This document shows positions 1 through 12,914 of a stretch of 64,000 nt of DNA, piece by piece (position 1 is the first letter of the stretch; every line of letters starts with the position of its first letter). The stretch lies in assembly GCA_963920765.1 (NCBI GenBank), contig OY987244.1, positions 2,854,501-2,918,500 on the forward strand, written 5' to 3'. A program made the translations under genes and the position numbers. This DNA comes from Ulota crispa (taxonomy: Eukaryota; Streptophyta; Bryopsida; Orthotrichales; Orthotrichaceae). A model generated the notes under the pieces. The model was not told the origin of the DNA. It did no database searches and worked only from the letters and a program-made list of their open reading frames with translations.

Positions 1-3000
1 ATGGAGGTGATATCGTCGAAGAAGCCGTCCCAACACGTACTGTTAGAAACCCGACCCCTGCCAAGATTCCATCATCTTCTAAGTCAGCTTCTGCCCCAAT
101 AGAGGCTAGAGGCTTCATAGACCTGACTTATGACTTAGACCAAATAAAAGACGAGATTCGCAAGGGTAGCCCAGGAGCTAAATATTCGAGGAAGTCACCG
201 GCAAAAGCCAATGGAATCGCTATAAGGTGATTCACTGGAAATCTATTAGACCTGTTTTGATGAGTTCTCATGTTACGTATTTATGCTATGTGCAATGCAT
301 TCCTTCGGCTCATTTTATGATGGACGCGTTTGGGTTTAGGAATCCTAAGAAGATGTTCAAAACTGGCCCTGGTAACAATGATGAAAGTGAATCCGCTGTT
401 GAAGGATCATCCTGTGAATCTTCTGATGAAGAAGAGTCACGTATTGAATCCTCGGGTGAAGAGTCACCCAATGAATCTCCTGACGAAAAGTTTCCCAATG
501 AATCTTCGGATGAAGAATCCTCCGGGAATGAAGGCTCAGAGAATGCACCTGAAGAATCTGACGAATCTGATGAGTCTGCATCAGAGATCAAGGTGAGCTT
601 CTGACTGTTTTTGATGGTTTTTCTCTGGATGTGGTTGAGAGTGGAGATTATACGTTTGCGACCTAGATAATATAGGTTTGAAATCTACCACCTTTTAATT
701 GATTTCAACGCCTTGGCGGGGTTTATTCAGGACTTCTGGTATTGACTCGATGGGCCTAATGAATTGTTTACAATACATTGAAGAGTGTTATGAAGATCAC
801 TGCTTCCCGCATAACACTGTAGTGGCATTTCTCTGATGTTTCTGAACATGGGTTGGCAACTTTCAGCCTTCTGTCTCTAATCTTGAGGCGTTGAGCGCTC
901 AAGGGATTTCTTCCAGCAGTGCCTCTGAAAGTTTATCAAAGGAAACGTCAAGTCCTGTAAAGATAAGGAGATCTTTGTCGGGAGAAAAAGCAAGAACTAC
1001 GTGGCAGCCTAAGTCCAAGGCACCTTCAAGTAGTTCTGACGATAGTGAAGAATCCTCTAGCAGCAGTGACGAAGACACGGTTAGAAATAGACACCATGCT
1101 CAAGTAAGAGCAGAAAAGCATCCTTTCTCTTTGATTCTTAATAATGTGAATGATCGCCTGTGAGTGGTCATTATTTTCAACATGTCAGATTGTTCACTTT
1201 CCTTTGATACCGTAACGTAAATTCCAGATGTTTTAGTTCTGTCCGTATGGGTGCAATTTGTACCCTGTTCTGGTGTGCGGCTGGATGTCTTCTTACCAGG
1301 TGATCTTTTCTATCTTCAGAGTAGGAGAGCATCTTTAGGACGAGCCAGGAAACCTGAAGCGCCCAATGCTGTTTTGACGTTGTCTTCTGATGCATCCCCG
1401 GAAGAGCTTTTTGACTGGACAATTTTAGGTCTTCAGGGTCCTTGGCTGCCACTGGCCTCAGTCGAAAATGGTCCTGGAGCTTCGGTGTTAAAGCATGAAG
1501 CCTTACCCCTTAAATTTCCATCAGTGAAGGCTTACACTGCTACGTTTCAGAAATTGATAGGAGAAGAAGCAAAATCGATTCTTTTTAGTGAGTGGGAAAA
1601 GTTCAAAGCGGAGCAGGAATCAAACACTGAGCAAACACGTATGTTTTGCCCATATCTTGCAGTCGCTGTGTTTTAAAAAAGGAACTATTTTTATTTTAGA
1701 GGATTTTATGTTGTTTCCAGATCATTGACGATTTGGTCCTACTAACTGTCACTATTCATTGTTGCCTTCAGTATCTACCATGCAGTGGTAAAGATCTTTT
1801 TTTCTGTTTGCCGATGATATCAAGTAGTTTTCCCTAATATGAAGAAGATTAATGTAATTTCTATATTTGTAGTGAATGTGGATTCCAGGGGACAATCATC
1901 GGTATGGCGTCTGCAAAGCATGGTTAGGACAATGGGTGATGCATTTCATTATTTTGAAGCGGAAAGCAAACAGGGTCCTTTAAAGTTCGACTTGGGCGAG
2001 TTTCTGTGCATGATCGTACCCGGAACTGAAGAAGTCAAGGCTGTTGCAATTGTTTATCACCAGGATCGTTTTCAAGCTCCAATTTTGAGAACAAGAACGC
2101 CCTGGGATTTTTCTCTTGACGAGGTACTCACACAACCAACTGAGTTTTTCCTGTAATTTGGATCATACACACCTTTATTTGTTCAATTTACGGAACACGC
2201 TCATATTACCTGATTGTTTCAAGTGACTGCAGGTTGTCCTTTTGAGGTTTTGTAACACGGTGACCCTACGCCGCATGTTTTTGGCTGTTACAACGTTATC
2301 GGAGGTCTTTAGTCCTTTGCAGCAGCAGATCTTGGATCCACTGGCAAACATAAAGTTTTTGAATCCTTCGTCAACACTTAAGGATTCAGCAGGTGGTGAT
2401 CCAAAACCGAATCTGGGTTTAGAATCTCTGAGGAATTTCAGTGATCGCAAGATTTTGAACACACTGCAGTTGCTGGCCGTTTCCAGCCTACTTGACATGC
2501 GACAGGGTTTTCAGCTCATACAGGGTAGGTTTTCCATCATTTTCGATTACCTAGTATTCATGCTGAATAGAATAGAGAAACTGATGGCCTCTAAAAGTAC
2601 ACACCTATTTCTTCTTCTGAACCCCTTAGCGCCTAGCCATAAATGGAGAAATCCATTTTAGAACTTCATGCACAATTACAACATCTTCCATACTGTAATT
2701 TTTCTGTATATAAGTGTAAGACATGATTTCTTCATTCTTTGGTATATTTCGCTACCTTCAGCCACTTTTGTCCATTTAGTCACTCAGATGTAAAGTATCA
2801 TCCATTTATTTCCTTGAACATTTTTTGTTTAGAGAGGTGTCCAATCAGAGTACATTTGTTCTTTGTCCTTGTTTTTTGCTTTTGTTAAAGCAAGGAAGCA
2901 GAGATTAGAAATTGACAGCAATAAGAACTGTCGTTGTTGCTTCTGCAGGTCCACCGGGAACTGGAAAGGTGCCTACACTATCCATTATATGATTCTGTAG

Positions 3001-6000
3001 TCGACTTGGGTAACATTCTAGGACAACGGAAATTTCTCATTTGGGACTGGTTATGAATGTAGTCACCTATCGTTTTAGTTATTTGCTTTTGCTTTATTTC
3101 TGCTGTTAATGCTCGTTTTCCTTCTGCTCTTGGTGAATTCATCTTTGACCTCATATTTTGTGAATATCTAACCCCTTCTTAATGTGTGGGTTCATTTATA
3201 CTGCAGACATCCACTATTGTGGGTAAGCCTTACCCGCACTATATACGCTTGACTTTTCTCCTTTTTAATGTCGTCGACCTCATGTCAGTAAATATATTGA
3301 GCTGATCGAGACCAGGAATAATATACTACCCCTAAGATTAACGATATGTAGTTTCAAGCGTGCAGCATTTAGCTTTGACAGGTTTTACAGCTCTGAACGT
3401 TTTGTGTTCACTAACTTAGGTGCTGGCATGCTGGGGTAACAGGAATGGTGTCAGCATTATTGATCGAAGAACCTGGGTAAGGCTGATTGATCTGCTTGCC
3501 AAATTGCTCTACCGTGATTTGATTGCGAACTTAAATTAAAATTTGTGTGATCACCATAATGGGGTGCTTTGGGACGGGTGCTTCATGTGCACTGGGTTTT
3601 GAGCACCTGCTTACGATTGTGGCAATTATGTTTTTTTGTTTGCTTTTTTTGACAGAGTCAGGATTTTAGTATGCGCTCCAGCCAATGCAGCTCTAGATGA
3701 GATAGCTGTTCGTCTCATGCACGGAATGTTGGATAAATCTGGAAACACTTACAGCCCCGTAGATGGAAGTATCGTACGTTTTGGGGCACAACGAGTTATG
3801 CATCCGATTGTACAGTTAATATCTCTCGAAAACTTAACACTCCGGCTCTCATCAAGTTCTAAGCGCTCGAGGGACTGGGCGGACATTCTGGATGGAGCAA
3901 GTGTTGTGTGTGCAACTTTGAGTGGTTGTGGAAATCACACCTTTGATGAACTGGAAAAAATGTTTGACGTTGTTATCATTGGTGAGTTAAATCGCAGTAT
4001 TATTCTGGGTTTGTTCTCATTGGATCAACCCTTTCTTTAGTTTTGAGTGTCCAATGAACAAACTAGTTGAGAAAAATAATCTAGTGGGCTCTGTTTATAC
4101 ATAGATGATGAGCAGATTGTATGTACTGAGTTGTTTCAGGTACATTCGGTCTGGAGTTTGTTAGTATCTCCATTACAGTCTAGGAATAACTGCATAGTAT
4201 GCATGAAAGTTGATTAGGAGAGACTTGATTTGTCGGTCTCTGTATCCTGGAGATTCCCCTGAAGCTCTCGTTTCTTTTCGTTAGTCCTACGTTGAATTTG
4301 ACTATGTTGGTAGGTTTCATGTGTCGGAACTCGTATCGTATACAATTCTTATTGACTCTTGATTTGTTCTGGGTGTTTGTTCGTGGATTTGTGCTCAGAT
4401 GAAGCAGCTCAGGTATGTTTTGACAACTGCTCAGCATGTTTTTTAATAGCAATCTAAGATTTGGGTTAGGCATGAGAATAATGGAATATATAAATAGAAT
4501 ACGGAGATTGGCAAGTATTACAAGTAGATGACGTGTCGCCCTTGTGTTCTGGATTGCAGGCAGTTGAGGCAGAAGTGCTTATAGCACTGAAAAGGGTGAG
4601 GGGGAGGTGCGTGATGGTGGGTGACCCACAGCAATTGCCTGCGACTGTTTTTCAGCGACCCAGTAAGGATCCCTTACTCCTCTTGCAGGATTGTTTGGTA
4701 AATTCTCACATTTGAATTTGCTGAAGTCCTTGTAGCTTGCAGGTGGGTATAGTACCACTGAACTGGTCATTTTGTGGGATTAGGATGGCGATGATTCTGT
4801 AGAAAGTTTGATTGTGAAGTTCAATCTGTGTTTTATATTGCTGATCGACTTCATCTCTACTTTTAGGTGTTGCATTCGGCCGTAGTTTGTTCGAGCGGTT
4901 CCAGGAGGGAGGGAATCCTGTGCATATGCTCAGAATGCAATACCGAATGCATCCAAGCATTTGTATCTATCCCTCTAAAAAGTTTTATGGCGGTGCATTG
5001 ACAAATTCATCTCGGACCAGTACCATGCAGTCCATTTTTAGTGAGGGAGTATGTAATAGAGGTATTACTATCCGAGGATGTAGATTCAAACTAGGCCACT
5101 ACTGCTTCATGGATGTGGGTTGGGGGACTGAACGAGAGGAGCTTGTGGGCCACTCACGAGCCAATTTTGAAGAAGCACGCGTAGTCTGCAACGTTGTGGA
5201 AGGTGCTGTGAAAGGTCTCTTACCGGGTCGCAAACCCAGTGTGGGAGTGATAACTCCCTACGTTGCCCAAAGAGGTATAATTGAGAGCCAGCTTGGGAGG
5301 CGTAGAATTAACACTTCAGCTTGTGAGGTAAACACTGTGGACGGGTTTCAAGGACGGGAGAAGGATGTGATTGTGCTGTCTTGTGTCCGTGCTATGGCGG
5401 ATCGAGGCTTGGGATTTGTGTCGGACGAGAAAAGAATGAACGTCGCCTTGACAAGGGCCAAATATTCACTTATTATTGTTGGCCACGCTAAGACACTGCG
5501 GAAATTTAGTCCTGCATGGGATGCGCTCATTGAGGATGCAATGAAGCGTGGCTGTTACCAGGTCCTCGAAAGCTGCAAGAATCAAGATGTCCCTTCAAGC
5601 AACCGGTATTGATTTATTTGCCACTTCACATTCCTGAAGCATTCAAGATTTCAGTGCGAAATTTTTGATTGCGTCCTTAATGTTGAGACAGTGAATTCTT
5701 GGTCAGTTCTAAATCTACTTCACTTGCAGGAATCAGAGCCCCCTTCCTCGAAAGGATCTCAATGACACAAGTGAGGTTGGTCATACAGCTCAAAGCTCTA
5801 GGAAAAGAAGCTTAAGTAGCCCAGAAGGAGTTCGGTCGAACAAGAACGAAGACTTGAAGCCGATGACAACTGATAGAAAGAGTAGCAAGAAAATCAAAGA
5901 TAGTGGCAAGGTTGGATCCTATACTCTCTTGTACCAAGAAATCATTCATTAACGCCGCTGGCATTGAGAGGGCTTTGCGTAGTAGGTAGCTCATGTAAGT

Positions 6001-8992
6001 CAAATTCATTTTCTGCTTACAACCTCGTTGAGAACAAGTGATTAAGCAAATATCGAAGTGTAAAAAGGCGTACTAGAATGGTCAAATGACTTTGGTCATC
6101 AGTTTTGCCTTAATCAGCTTGCACATGGATTACAGAGGGCCCCTCCTGTGCACTGCGATTCTAGTAACGGTGAACTTTAATGGCGATGTTATGGATGGTT
6201 CAAATTCCTGAAGTTCATTGTAGCAAAGAGAATATGCTGTGGCTATGACGGCTACCAGCAGTCATTTGTGTCAAGTATTGTATCAGTCTCCCGCAACTTG
6301 CATTCTCGTAGGTTGGTGAAATTGTTTTTTGACTGCTGATTCCTGGTTCTGCGTTAACACCCTGGTGTGTCGCTGACGAAGCTTGGTAATCTCATTTGTT
6401 TTGCAGGCCCCGAATGATGACGAGCACACCCAGATGTTTAGCCGAAATTCCGAAACACTCGGTGTCGAAGAAAAAGCAGTTTGCAAGAGTAGGGTAAAAC
6501 GTAAGAGGAAATCCTTTGAAGTAGAAGATGGGAAGAAAAGTTCAGAAGGGTTAGAAAGGGCTCCAAATTCAGGTTCAGCCAAAGCAAGGGAGGATATGCT
6601 AGAGTCGTCCACTGTCGAGAAAAAAGTCCACATGCCCGCCAATTCACCCGATTCAGTGATCCCGCCCAAAAAGAAGAAGAAACAACCAGTGAAAGAACAC
6701 TTCCCAGAGCCATCAGTTTTAGGGAAGAACAAGGTCAAGGTGGAATCAGATGTGACTGAGCCATCTGCCACAAAGAAATCACCAGTTGTAAAGAAGAAAA
6801 AGGTGAAGGTAGAATCAGATGTAGCTGAGCCATCTGCCACAAAAAAATCACCAGTTGTAAAGAAGAAAAAGGTGAAAGTTGAATCAGATGCAGCTGAGCC
6901 ATCTGCTACTAAGAAATCACCAGTTCTGAAGAAGAGAAAGGTCAAAATGGAGTCAGAAGTAGCTGAGCCATCTGTTACAAAGCGATCACCAATCAAGTTT
7001 AAAGCAAGTAAACAGGAGCTCCCAACTGCCGAGATGAGAAAGTGTAGAATTGTCTTCTGCTTACCAGCTCCTGCTTTGCCTTCTCCTTTTAAGAGAAGAG
7101 GAACACAGACAGCTAAGCTTGTAAAGGATGAACCGAAATCTCCTCCCAAACCTCCCAGCAAGGAGACTACTTCCGTGACGGAGGTAACAGCGGACGAGGT
7201 AACGTTTTCAGCACCTCCTGGCTCTGCTCATACACGGACGACTTCTCTAGATGCCAAAGACAATGGAAAAGCACAGACCCGGGACAGCGCTCCTGAAGAT
7301 TCAATTCCACAAAGCACGAACAACTGGTTTGTGTTCTTCTGACTCGGCTGACTGTTAGCAAGTCAGTTGGACATCATTCAGTCTTTCAGATGCATTAGCT
7401 CCTGCTACAAGTATTCTCGCAGTCCTGTCTTATCAATGCTAACTTAGCTTACTGCTTAGATTAATTTGGACGGCGTCTTAGTTGGTTGTGAAATGTGTAG
7501 GTACCTTTTTCTGTTTTGTTTAGGACTTTCAATTAGACAAACTACGTTTATTAGTAAATCTAGACTGCTTCAAGAACTTTTAGCTAATATCACAGAATGA
7601 GTCTTTCCCTATTATTATTCATCAGGTGGTGTCCTTATTGTCACTGTGATTACACGGAGGCCACCAAATGGTATAAAGTCCCGCCCTGTAGTCCGTTTGA
7701 TCACTGCGACCAAGGCGAGACCCTGCTCATGGATATTAAGGGATGATTCTCCTTATTAAATTATCAAAACGTCCTTAGAATGGTCTAAGTTTATTTGAAA
7801 CCCCTGTTAATGGCGAATGTTGCATTTTTCTAATGTGTTCTAACAAATCTCGTGGGGCTTTTTACAAGTATCATCCGTTATGTTAAACATGTTTTCTGCT
7901 CAATGCGTAACTTGAATCTCAAGGGTTCTCTGCTTGTACCTTATTGCAGGACAAATACAGAGGCAGAGAGACGAAGTAGGGGATGGTTTCCAAATTCTGT
8001 CCCAGAAGATGATAGACACATTAAGCAGCCCCATCTCAGAGTTGGCCATTCAAGTTTAGGTGCCAGTTCGACACAAAGTTTTGCAAATGTTGATGAGCAT
8101 GCAAATATTGATAATCGGCAACCGCATAGGAGGAACTCCTTTGAAGTTGCTGCTCCGGGCCCGCAGAGGCCTTTTCATGCCCACGAATTGAGTATGAATA
8201 CTGAAAATATGTTTTCTGTTCTTACTAGACCCGACAGTTACTTAGGGATGCTTTCCAATAACCATGGCAACCTCCAGGTACTTCATCTACCACAGAGCTT
8301 TTGCACTCTTAAGAGCATAGCTCACTTCTTTGTTGGTCATCGTGTTGGTTTTGAATCTCCAGCAATTATTAACCTTTATCGACCCAAACCAAAAATAGAA
8401 AGTTTGCTTCGTGGATGGTCGTCAGTTGTTGTTCTATTCTTGCGTCTTGTTATCTTCCTCAAAGCTTTCCAAATATTTTTGTCAATTCATATTGATAGAG
8501 AAGCGGTCACTTCTGACCATTTGGGCGCGTAGGGGTTGATACTATGACTTACAGTTGGCTATTGAATCCCGTAGCTTGTGTCGAATCCCGTGTGATATCA
8601 GCTTCATAACCTCGTGCAAGCCCATAGTGAGGGTACCTGAATTTGGAACTGGAGTCTATTTGTGAAGTGTAGTGCTATTGTACTGATTTCAGTGTTGTTG
8701 AACCTGTGGGCTTCCTTCACAGCAAGGACCTCAGAATTATTGGCAGCATCCCAACTTAGCCCAAGTATCACCACTCGGGCATCAATTTGATGGTCACCCA
8801 TTCTCCAATTTTGACCATAGAGAACCACCTTGGACCCAACGGCAAGTACATTCTGCACCACTACCACCAAACAAGTGGATCAGGTCTGAGGCTCCTGCCC
8901 ATGTACCGCAATGGAAACCACATCAAAGCCACCCTGGAAAGCAAGGTCATCCTGGAATGGGTCACCCTGGAAGAGGTCATCCGGGGAGGTAA
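1..8992 (+). CDS. SEN1/MAA3-like superfamily 1B RNA/DNA helicase, spliced, 5' partial
   Basis: Predicted nuclear Upf1-like helicase that would unwind RNA or RNA:DNA hybrids, as SEN1/senataxin/MAGATAMA3 proteins do. My exon model joins <1-226, 340-592, 888-1103, 1320-1638, 1873-2123, 2233-2524, 2949-2968, 3207-3222, 3443-3476, 3656-3981, 4399-4412, 4560-4662, 4867-5605, 5730-5910, 6407-7326, 7950-8277 and 8723-8992. All introns are GT-AG and the frame is kept throughout, giving about 1500 codons up to TAA at 8990. Motifs in order: Walker A GPPGTGKT, Ia (ILVCAPANAALDEI), DEAAQ box, GDPQQLPATV, QYRMHP, VDGFQGREKDV and NVALTRAK. All expected catalytic motifs are present, so the ATPase looks intact. 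The N-terminus has an acidic Ser/Glu repeat (340-592), and the C-terminus a Lys-rich repeat and a GHPG-rich tail. The junctions at 1103/1320 and 7326/7950 are the least certain. The start codon lies upstream of the window or is unresolved. Confidence 0.88.
2949..3476 (+). other. Microexon cluster encoding the Walker A region of the helicase
   Basis: Three tiny exons (2949-2968, 20 nt; 3207-3222, 16 nt; 3443-3476, 34 nt) rebuild the ATP-binding loop: G from the preceding exon, then PPGTGK, then TSTIVG, then MVSALLIEEPG. The intron after 2968 falls exactly between the Lys and Thr of the P-loop. Each exon has an AG acceptor and a GT donor, and the phases are compatible. None is long enough to be called by open-frame scanning. 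Confidence 0.85.
4399..4412 (+). other. 14-nt microexon encoding the DEAA (Walker B) box
   Basis: The exon ending at 3981 leaves a single g. This 14-nt exon supplies the rest of Asp and then Glu-Ala-Ala-Gln, followed by a gtatgt donor. With the flanking exons it reads DVVII-DEAAQ-AVE, the Walker B signature of SEN1/Upf1 helicases. The catalytic Asp codon is split by the intron. Confidence 0.87.
6725..7000 (+). repeat. Four tandem 69-bp (23-aa) coding repeats in the helicase C-terminus
   Basis: Four adjacent units (6725-6793, 6794-6862, 6863-6931, 6932-7000) each encode a variant of KKKVKVESDVAEPSATKKSP plus three residues. The first and last units are the most diverged and the two middle ones nearly identical. 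The Lys-rich basic clusters (KKKKVK, KKRKVK) resemble SV40-type nuclear localisation signals, so a nuclear-targeting or nucleic-acid-binding role is plausible but inferred. Confidence 0.9.
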
Positions 8993-9972
8993 ATTTTCAG
9001 TATGCAAAGAGTGAGATAGGAGATGTAAAAAGGACCCATCAGTACGAGTACGAGATTTTACATAAGTAATATCATTGTTCAGAGTGTTATTTATCAATTT
9101 AATTCACATGGCATGCATGTTGAATGTTGTCATATTTATGGGTACGTTTGAGCATTTATGAGTCAATTGTCGAGGTAATATTGTGATATTTAGTGAATCA
9201 ACCGCATTGGATTGCGCGTTGCAAGGTTTAGGTGTCTAGCGGGCTGGTTGCTTCTTGAGGAGCGGCATGATGTAACATGCCTTTTTTAAAGATCAGTCTG
9301 GGTCTTCAGGGACACAACGTCCATAGATCTAGCCTGAAACTGAGTGACTTGAACAAATGGCTGCGTTATTCTTCCTGCTGGTAGCATGGCAATGCATGCC
9401 CTTATGTGGCAAGAATTTCTAAGAAATTATTGCCGGGGTGCTGTCCTTGCACAAATGTTTTTCATTTGATTTTTTTCTTCCCTCTTGAGTGTGCTGTAGG
9501 GAGTTTTGGTGGTATAATGATACACCAGGGTTTGATCTCTGCATTATCAATCTACGGGCGTACACTTCACCCTCTCTATGGAGTGTTTATTGTTGAGTGT
9601 ATCCTGTTCATTTGGTCGGTAGTAAGTTATATCTCTTTGTTCCAGTTGTTGGAGGACAGGTCGTTACCGCAATTATTTCAGAGTACTACTAATTTTAGTG
9701 TTCAGTTGGCAACTTAGTATATCCATATTTTTTCCTAGTGTTGCAGAGCTATTGAGAACCAATTGTTGTTGTCAATGCTCTGCAAGTAAAAAGGGATTTT
9801 CTGCAAGGAATTTATTTTTATCTTCAATTGTGGTTAATATCCACTGATATTTGAATCACTTGTGTTTGGGATGATTATGAGAACTACCTGTTGACATACT
9901 GTATTTGTTTGAGAGAAGTTCACAAATGTGTGCCGCTGCATACAGTTGCAACAATTGTCATGTAACTTATGT
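8993..9972. other. Helicase 3' flank, no gene recognised
   Basis: Probable 3' UTR and intergenic sequence after the helicase stop. Short open frames occur on both strands but none has a recognisable domain or splice context. Confidence 0.5.
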
Positions 9973-10206
9973 TTAACCCCTAAACGTCCCAGCGTGCCGC
10001 TGCAACTAGTACAATATGGGGTATTTTTTTTGTATTTGGAATGGATGCACACCTCTACAACATTTGAGACCAACAAAGAAATTGGAGAATAGATCAATGC
10101 AGTTCTAGTGAGCTACTTGAGATCCCAAATTAAAATCTCTTATTGGTAGTAAATGACAATTATACGACAACGTATATACTATGCCCTATGGACGTTTAAG
10201 GGTTAA
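9973..10206. mobile_element. piggyBac-like MITE, 234 bp, family A copy 1
   Basis: TTAA at 9973-9976 and 10203-10206 flank inverted ends reading CCCCTAAACGTCC on the left and, in reverse complement, CCCTTAAACGTCC on the right. A second copy of the same length and clearly homologous interior lies at 36396-36629. TTAA duplication plus CCC(C/T)T termini is the hallmark of piggyBac-type transposition. No coding capacity. Confidence 0.82.
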
Positions 10207-10636
10207 CCCCTGAAGGGCCCGAACGCCCTTTGTGGTTGTAATGTGCTGTTTTGCTGGTATTTGGTGGATGTTGCGGCATTTTCAGGCTTTCGTGTACACT
10301 CAAGAGTTGTAGGCAATTCTAAGCCGCATTTGAGCGTGTTTTTGGATTTTGAAAATACATTGCCGAATTTTGGTGCTTCCTTGAAGTATCCCATGTCCCC
10401 TACGGTCCGCATACGGTATGTGTTTTTCTACGGCGTGCTTCTGGAAATCAATCTTTGGATTCACGGAGAGTGATAGGCCCATAAAAATTTGGGGTCCTTG
10501 TCAATACTTGAAGCTGCAATCTATGCCGTTGGAAATCCAATTAGCACCCTAAACCAACAAAATTGATTTCTAGTATTCACGAACTCTACAAATATAGTCT
10601 TGTATCAAAAAGGCCCGAGGGCCCTCCAAGGGTTAA
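10203..10636. mobile_element. piggyBac-like MITE, 434 bp, sharing a TTAA with its neighbour
   Basis: It begins at the TTAA (10203-10206) that ends the previous element and finishes at TTAA 10633-10636. The ends are CCCCTGAAGGGCCC and, in reverse complement, CCCTTGGAGGGCCC. The interior is unrelated to the 234-bp family. Non-coding. Confidence 0.78.
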
Positions 10637-10888
10637 ATAGCAAAACTTTAAGCAATTTACATTTTCTAAGAAATTGGCATTTCTCAAATCTCAAGACCAC
10701 CTGCAAATTCTTTTGACCACGCTTTCTTTTTCATGGCTGTTTTACGGTGCATAACGCTTATAACCAACAATTCACAAATTTGAGCGGCTGGTTTTTTGCT
10801 TCATCCAAAGAAAAGCTATCAGAAATCTGAAACCATTAACTAGGCTTTGTTCTTCTTGCCAATGGAATTGCTTTTGAGCTAATGGGTA
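10637..10888. other. AT-rich spacer, nothing recognised
   Basis: Short unique-looking stretch between MITEs. Confidence 0.5.
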
Positions 10889-11076
10889 CAATAGTGCCTG
10901 GCTAAGATGAAGGTATCTGGATAGAATATTCATTTCATCTTAAGAGAGCATTCATCATAGCCAAACACCCCTTGCACCTCCCTAATATTGAACCTGCTGG
11001 GCTACTTCCATATTAGGGACAGTGATCTTATCTAAGCATTTTTCTTACGCTGGTTTATCTTAGCCAGGTACTACTG
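10889..11076. mobile_element. mariner-like MITE, 188 bp
   Basis: TA dinucleotides (10887-10888 and 11077-11078) flank inverted ends: CAATAGTGCCTGGCTAAGAT on the left and, in reverse complement, CAGTAGTACCTGGCTAAGAT on the right. TA targets and CAGT...CC tips fit Tc1/mariner-type MITEs. Non-coding. Confidence 0.72.
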
Positions 11077-11080
11077 TATA

Positions 11081-11474
11081 AGGATGCTCTAAAGCTGTCC
11101 TTGTAAGAGCTAGTTTAATTTTTCATGGGCTTTTTAAGATAGGAAGATTTTTTGTCTAATTTTGAGATAAAGAGAAATGGATGTCAATTGTAACACAATT
11201 TTTTTCATATTTTTTGAAGCATTATTGAAATGTTGATGAATATTCAAAGTTTTCTAGTAGTGGACACCAATTTATAACTCTAGGTCTCCCATAAACCATT
11301 CCCTTGCAACTTATGAAAAGATGAGGTAACCAAGGAGTATTTTTGGCTCTTGCAGTAGAATACACCTTTTCTTTTATGACTTAATGAGATCCATTCAAGG
11401 ACCACTACTTTACCATTCCTGACACCCTATGGGACGCTTTACTTGATAGGGGTTACAATTTGAGCATACTACCT
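11081..11474. mobile_element. TA-flanked AGGTAG-type MITE, about 394 bp
   Basis: Homologous along its length to 55103-55506. The right end reads GAGCATACTACCT followed by TA. The left end (AGGATGCTC after TA at 11079-11080) is a shortened version of the same inverted repeat. It lies directly after the mariner-like MITE. Confidence 0.65.
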
Positions 11475-12914
11475 TATGTATTGTGATTCAATATTCCTTG
11501 TGTTGGCAATAGTTCTTGATTACAAGTGTCATGCACTATATAAATTATATTCATGGTTGTGAAGATTTATTATTTCAATAGCAACAATTATAGAGGTGCA
11601 ATTGATTTAGTAGGATAGGATGCACTTCTTTAAATTTTGAGTGCTACTCATTTGTTAGGGGTGAAGAAAAATCACAAGATTTCAAACATTTTTATGTAAT
11701 ATCCTTTATATTTTCTATTGTGAAATTGGGTTAAAATTGTAAATGTACAACTATTTTACAAAGGTAGGAGTATTTCTTTAAGTTATCAAGTTACAAACTA
11801 TTAGTTGTGAAACAAGAATACAAATGAAAAAATATAGGATGACTTGGGATAAACTCTCATAAAAAATGAGGATTTCATTTCTATTTTGCAATTGAGACTT
11901 GCTTCAAATAAAAAAGAGTGACACTTGTGTCAAACAAAAAACATGGTTGGGAGCCAAATAAGATATTGTTGGAAATGAGTTTATTGATGATTGAAAATGT
12001 GGTTGAGAGCATGGCCTTTACAAAGCATTGAAAACTAAACACAAACTGATTTATGTTGAGTTGAGGCTTGGCAAAATGGGTTGAGTGCCAATTCAAGGAA
12101 ACGGCACTTGAAGGTGTCTTTTAACACTTGCGGCAGAGTTTTAAACCCTTTTTATATAATCCTTAAGAGCATTTCCATTTTATTGCTACGGAAATTGGAA
12201 AAGCACTGTACTGAGCTCTCCAAATAGAAGAAGTTGAGGGCCCACATGTTGCACTAAAATTGCTCATAACCTCTTTCATCATTGCACATTTAAGGACAAA
12301 AGATATCTGTCAATTTTACAACTTGTATCTAATGTGCAATGAGGTCAATGGACTTTATTCATCTCCTTCTAATTATATTTTTCTCCATATTTGAAATTTG
12401 AGTAAGAAAATATTTCATATTTTGGCAGTCACAAACTCCACAATTGTGTGTCAGGTTTTTACCTATGATTAGTGAGTGATATGAGAGAACCAGAGTTTAG
12501 TGTGTTATCAACCAATGAAAAACTAAGAAGAATGGGATGAACATTGAACCTACAAGATAGGAAAAAGGCATGGTTTTTTAACCCCTAAAGTTCTTTGATT
12601 ATGTTTCATAAAAAAACATTCAAAATGGGTCATTTTGATTGCAAAGGCAAATAAAAATGTTAAAATTAAATTTTAGTGCAATTTACCATAGGATCTAGTA
12701 GTAAACTATTTCATTATGATGTGGTAAATAGATAGATGTTTACCGCACCAATGAGATTATAGCATTTGAAGTGATAAATACTTTTCTGTGGGACATTCAA
12801 ATTCTAGGGCAGCTCTAATTTGGAGAGGCTTCTCCACTAGCTAATTTCACCTTTTTGCTTGAACTCTTTTGGATTGATGCTTCTAATAGAGCTTGCCATA
12901 ATTACAAAACTAAA
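11475..12914. other. AT-rich intergenic DNA with a solo piggyBac-like terminus
   Basis: No gene is recognised. One TTAACCCCTAAAG terminus occurs at 12578-12590 without a visible partner end, so it is a truncated or diverged element. Confidence 0.45.

Noticed and set aside
1177..1452. Minus-strand frame opposite the helicase
   Set aside because: Antisense shadow of helicase exon 4 and its flanking intron.
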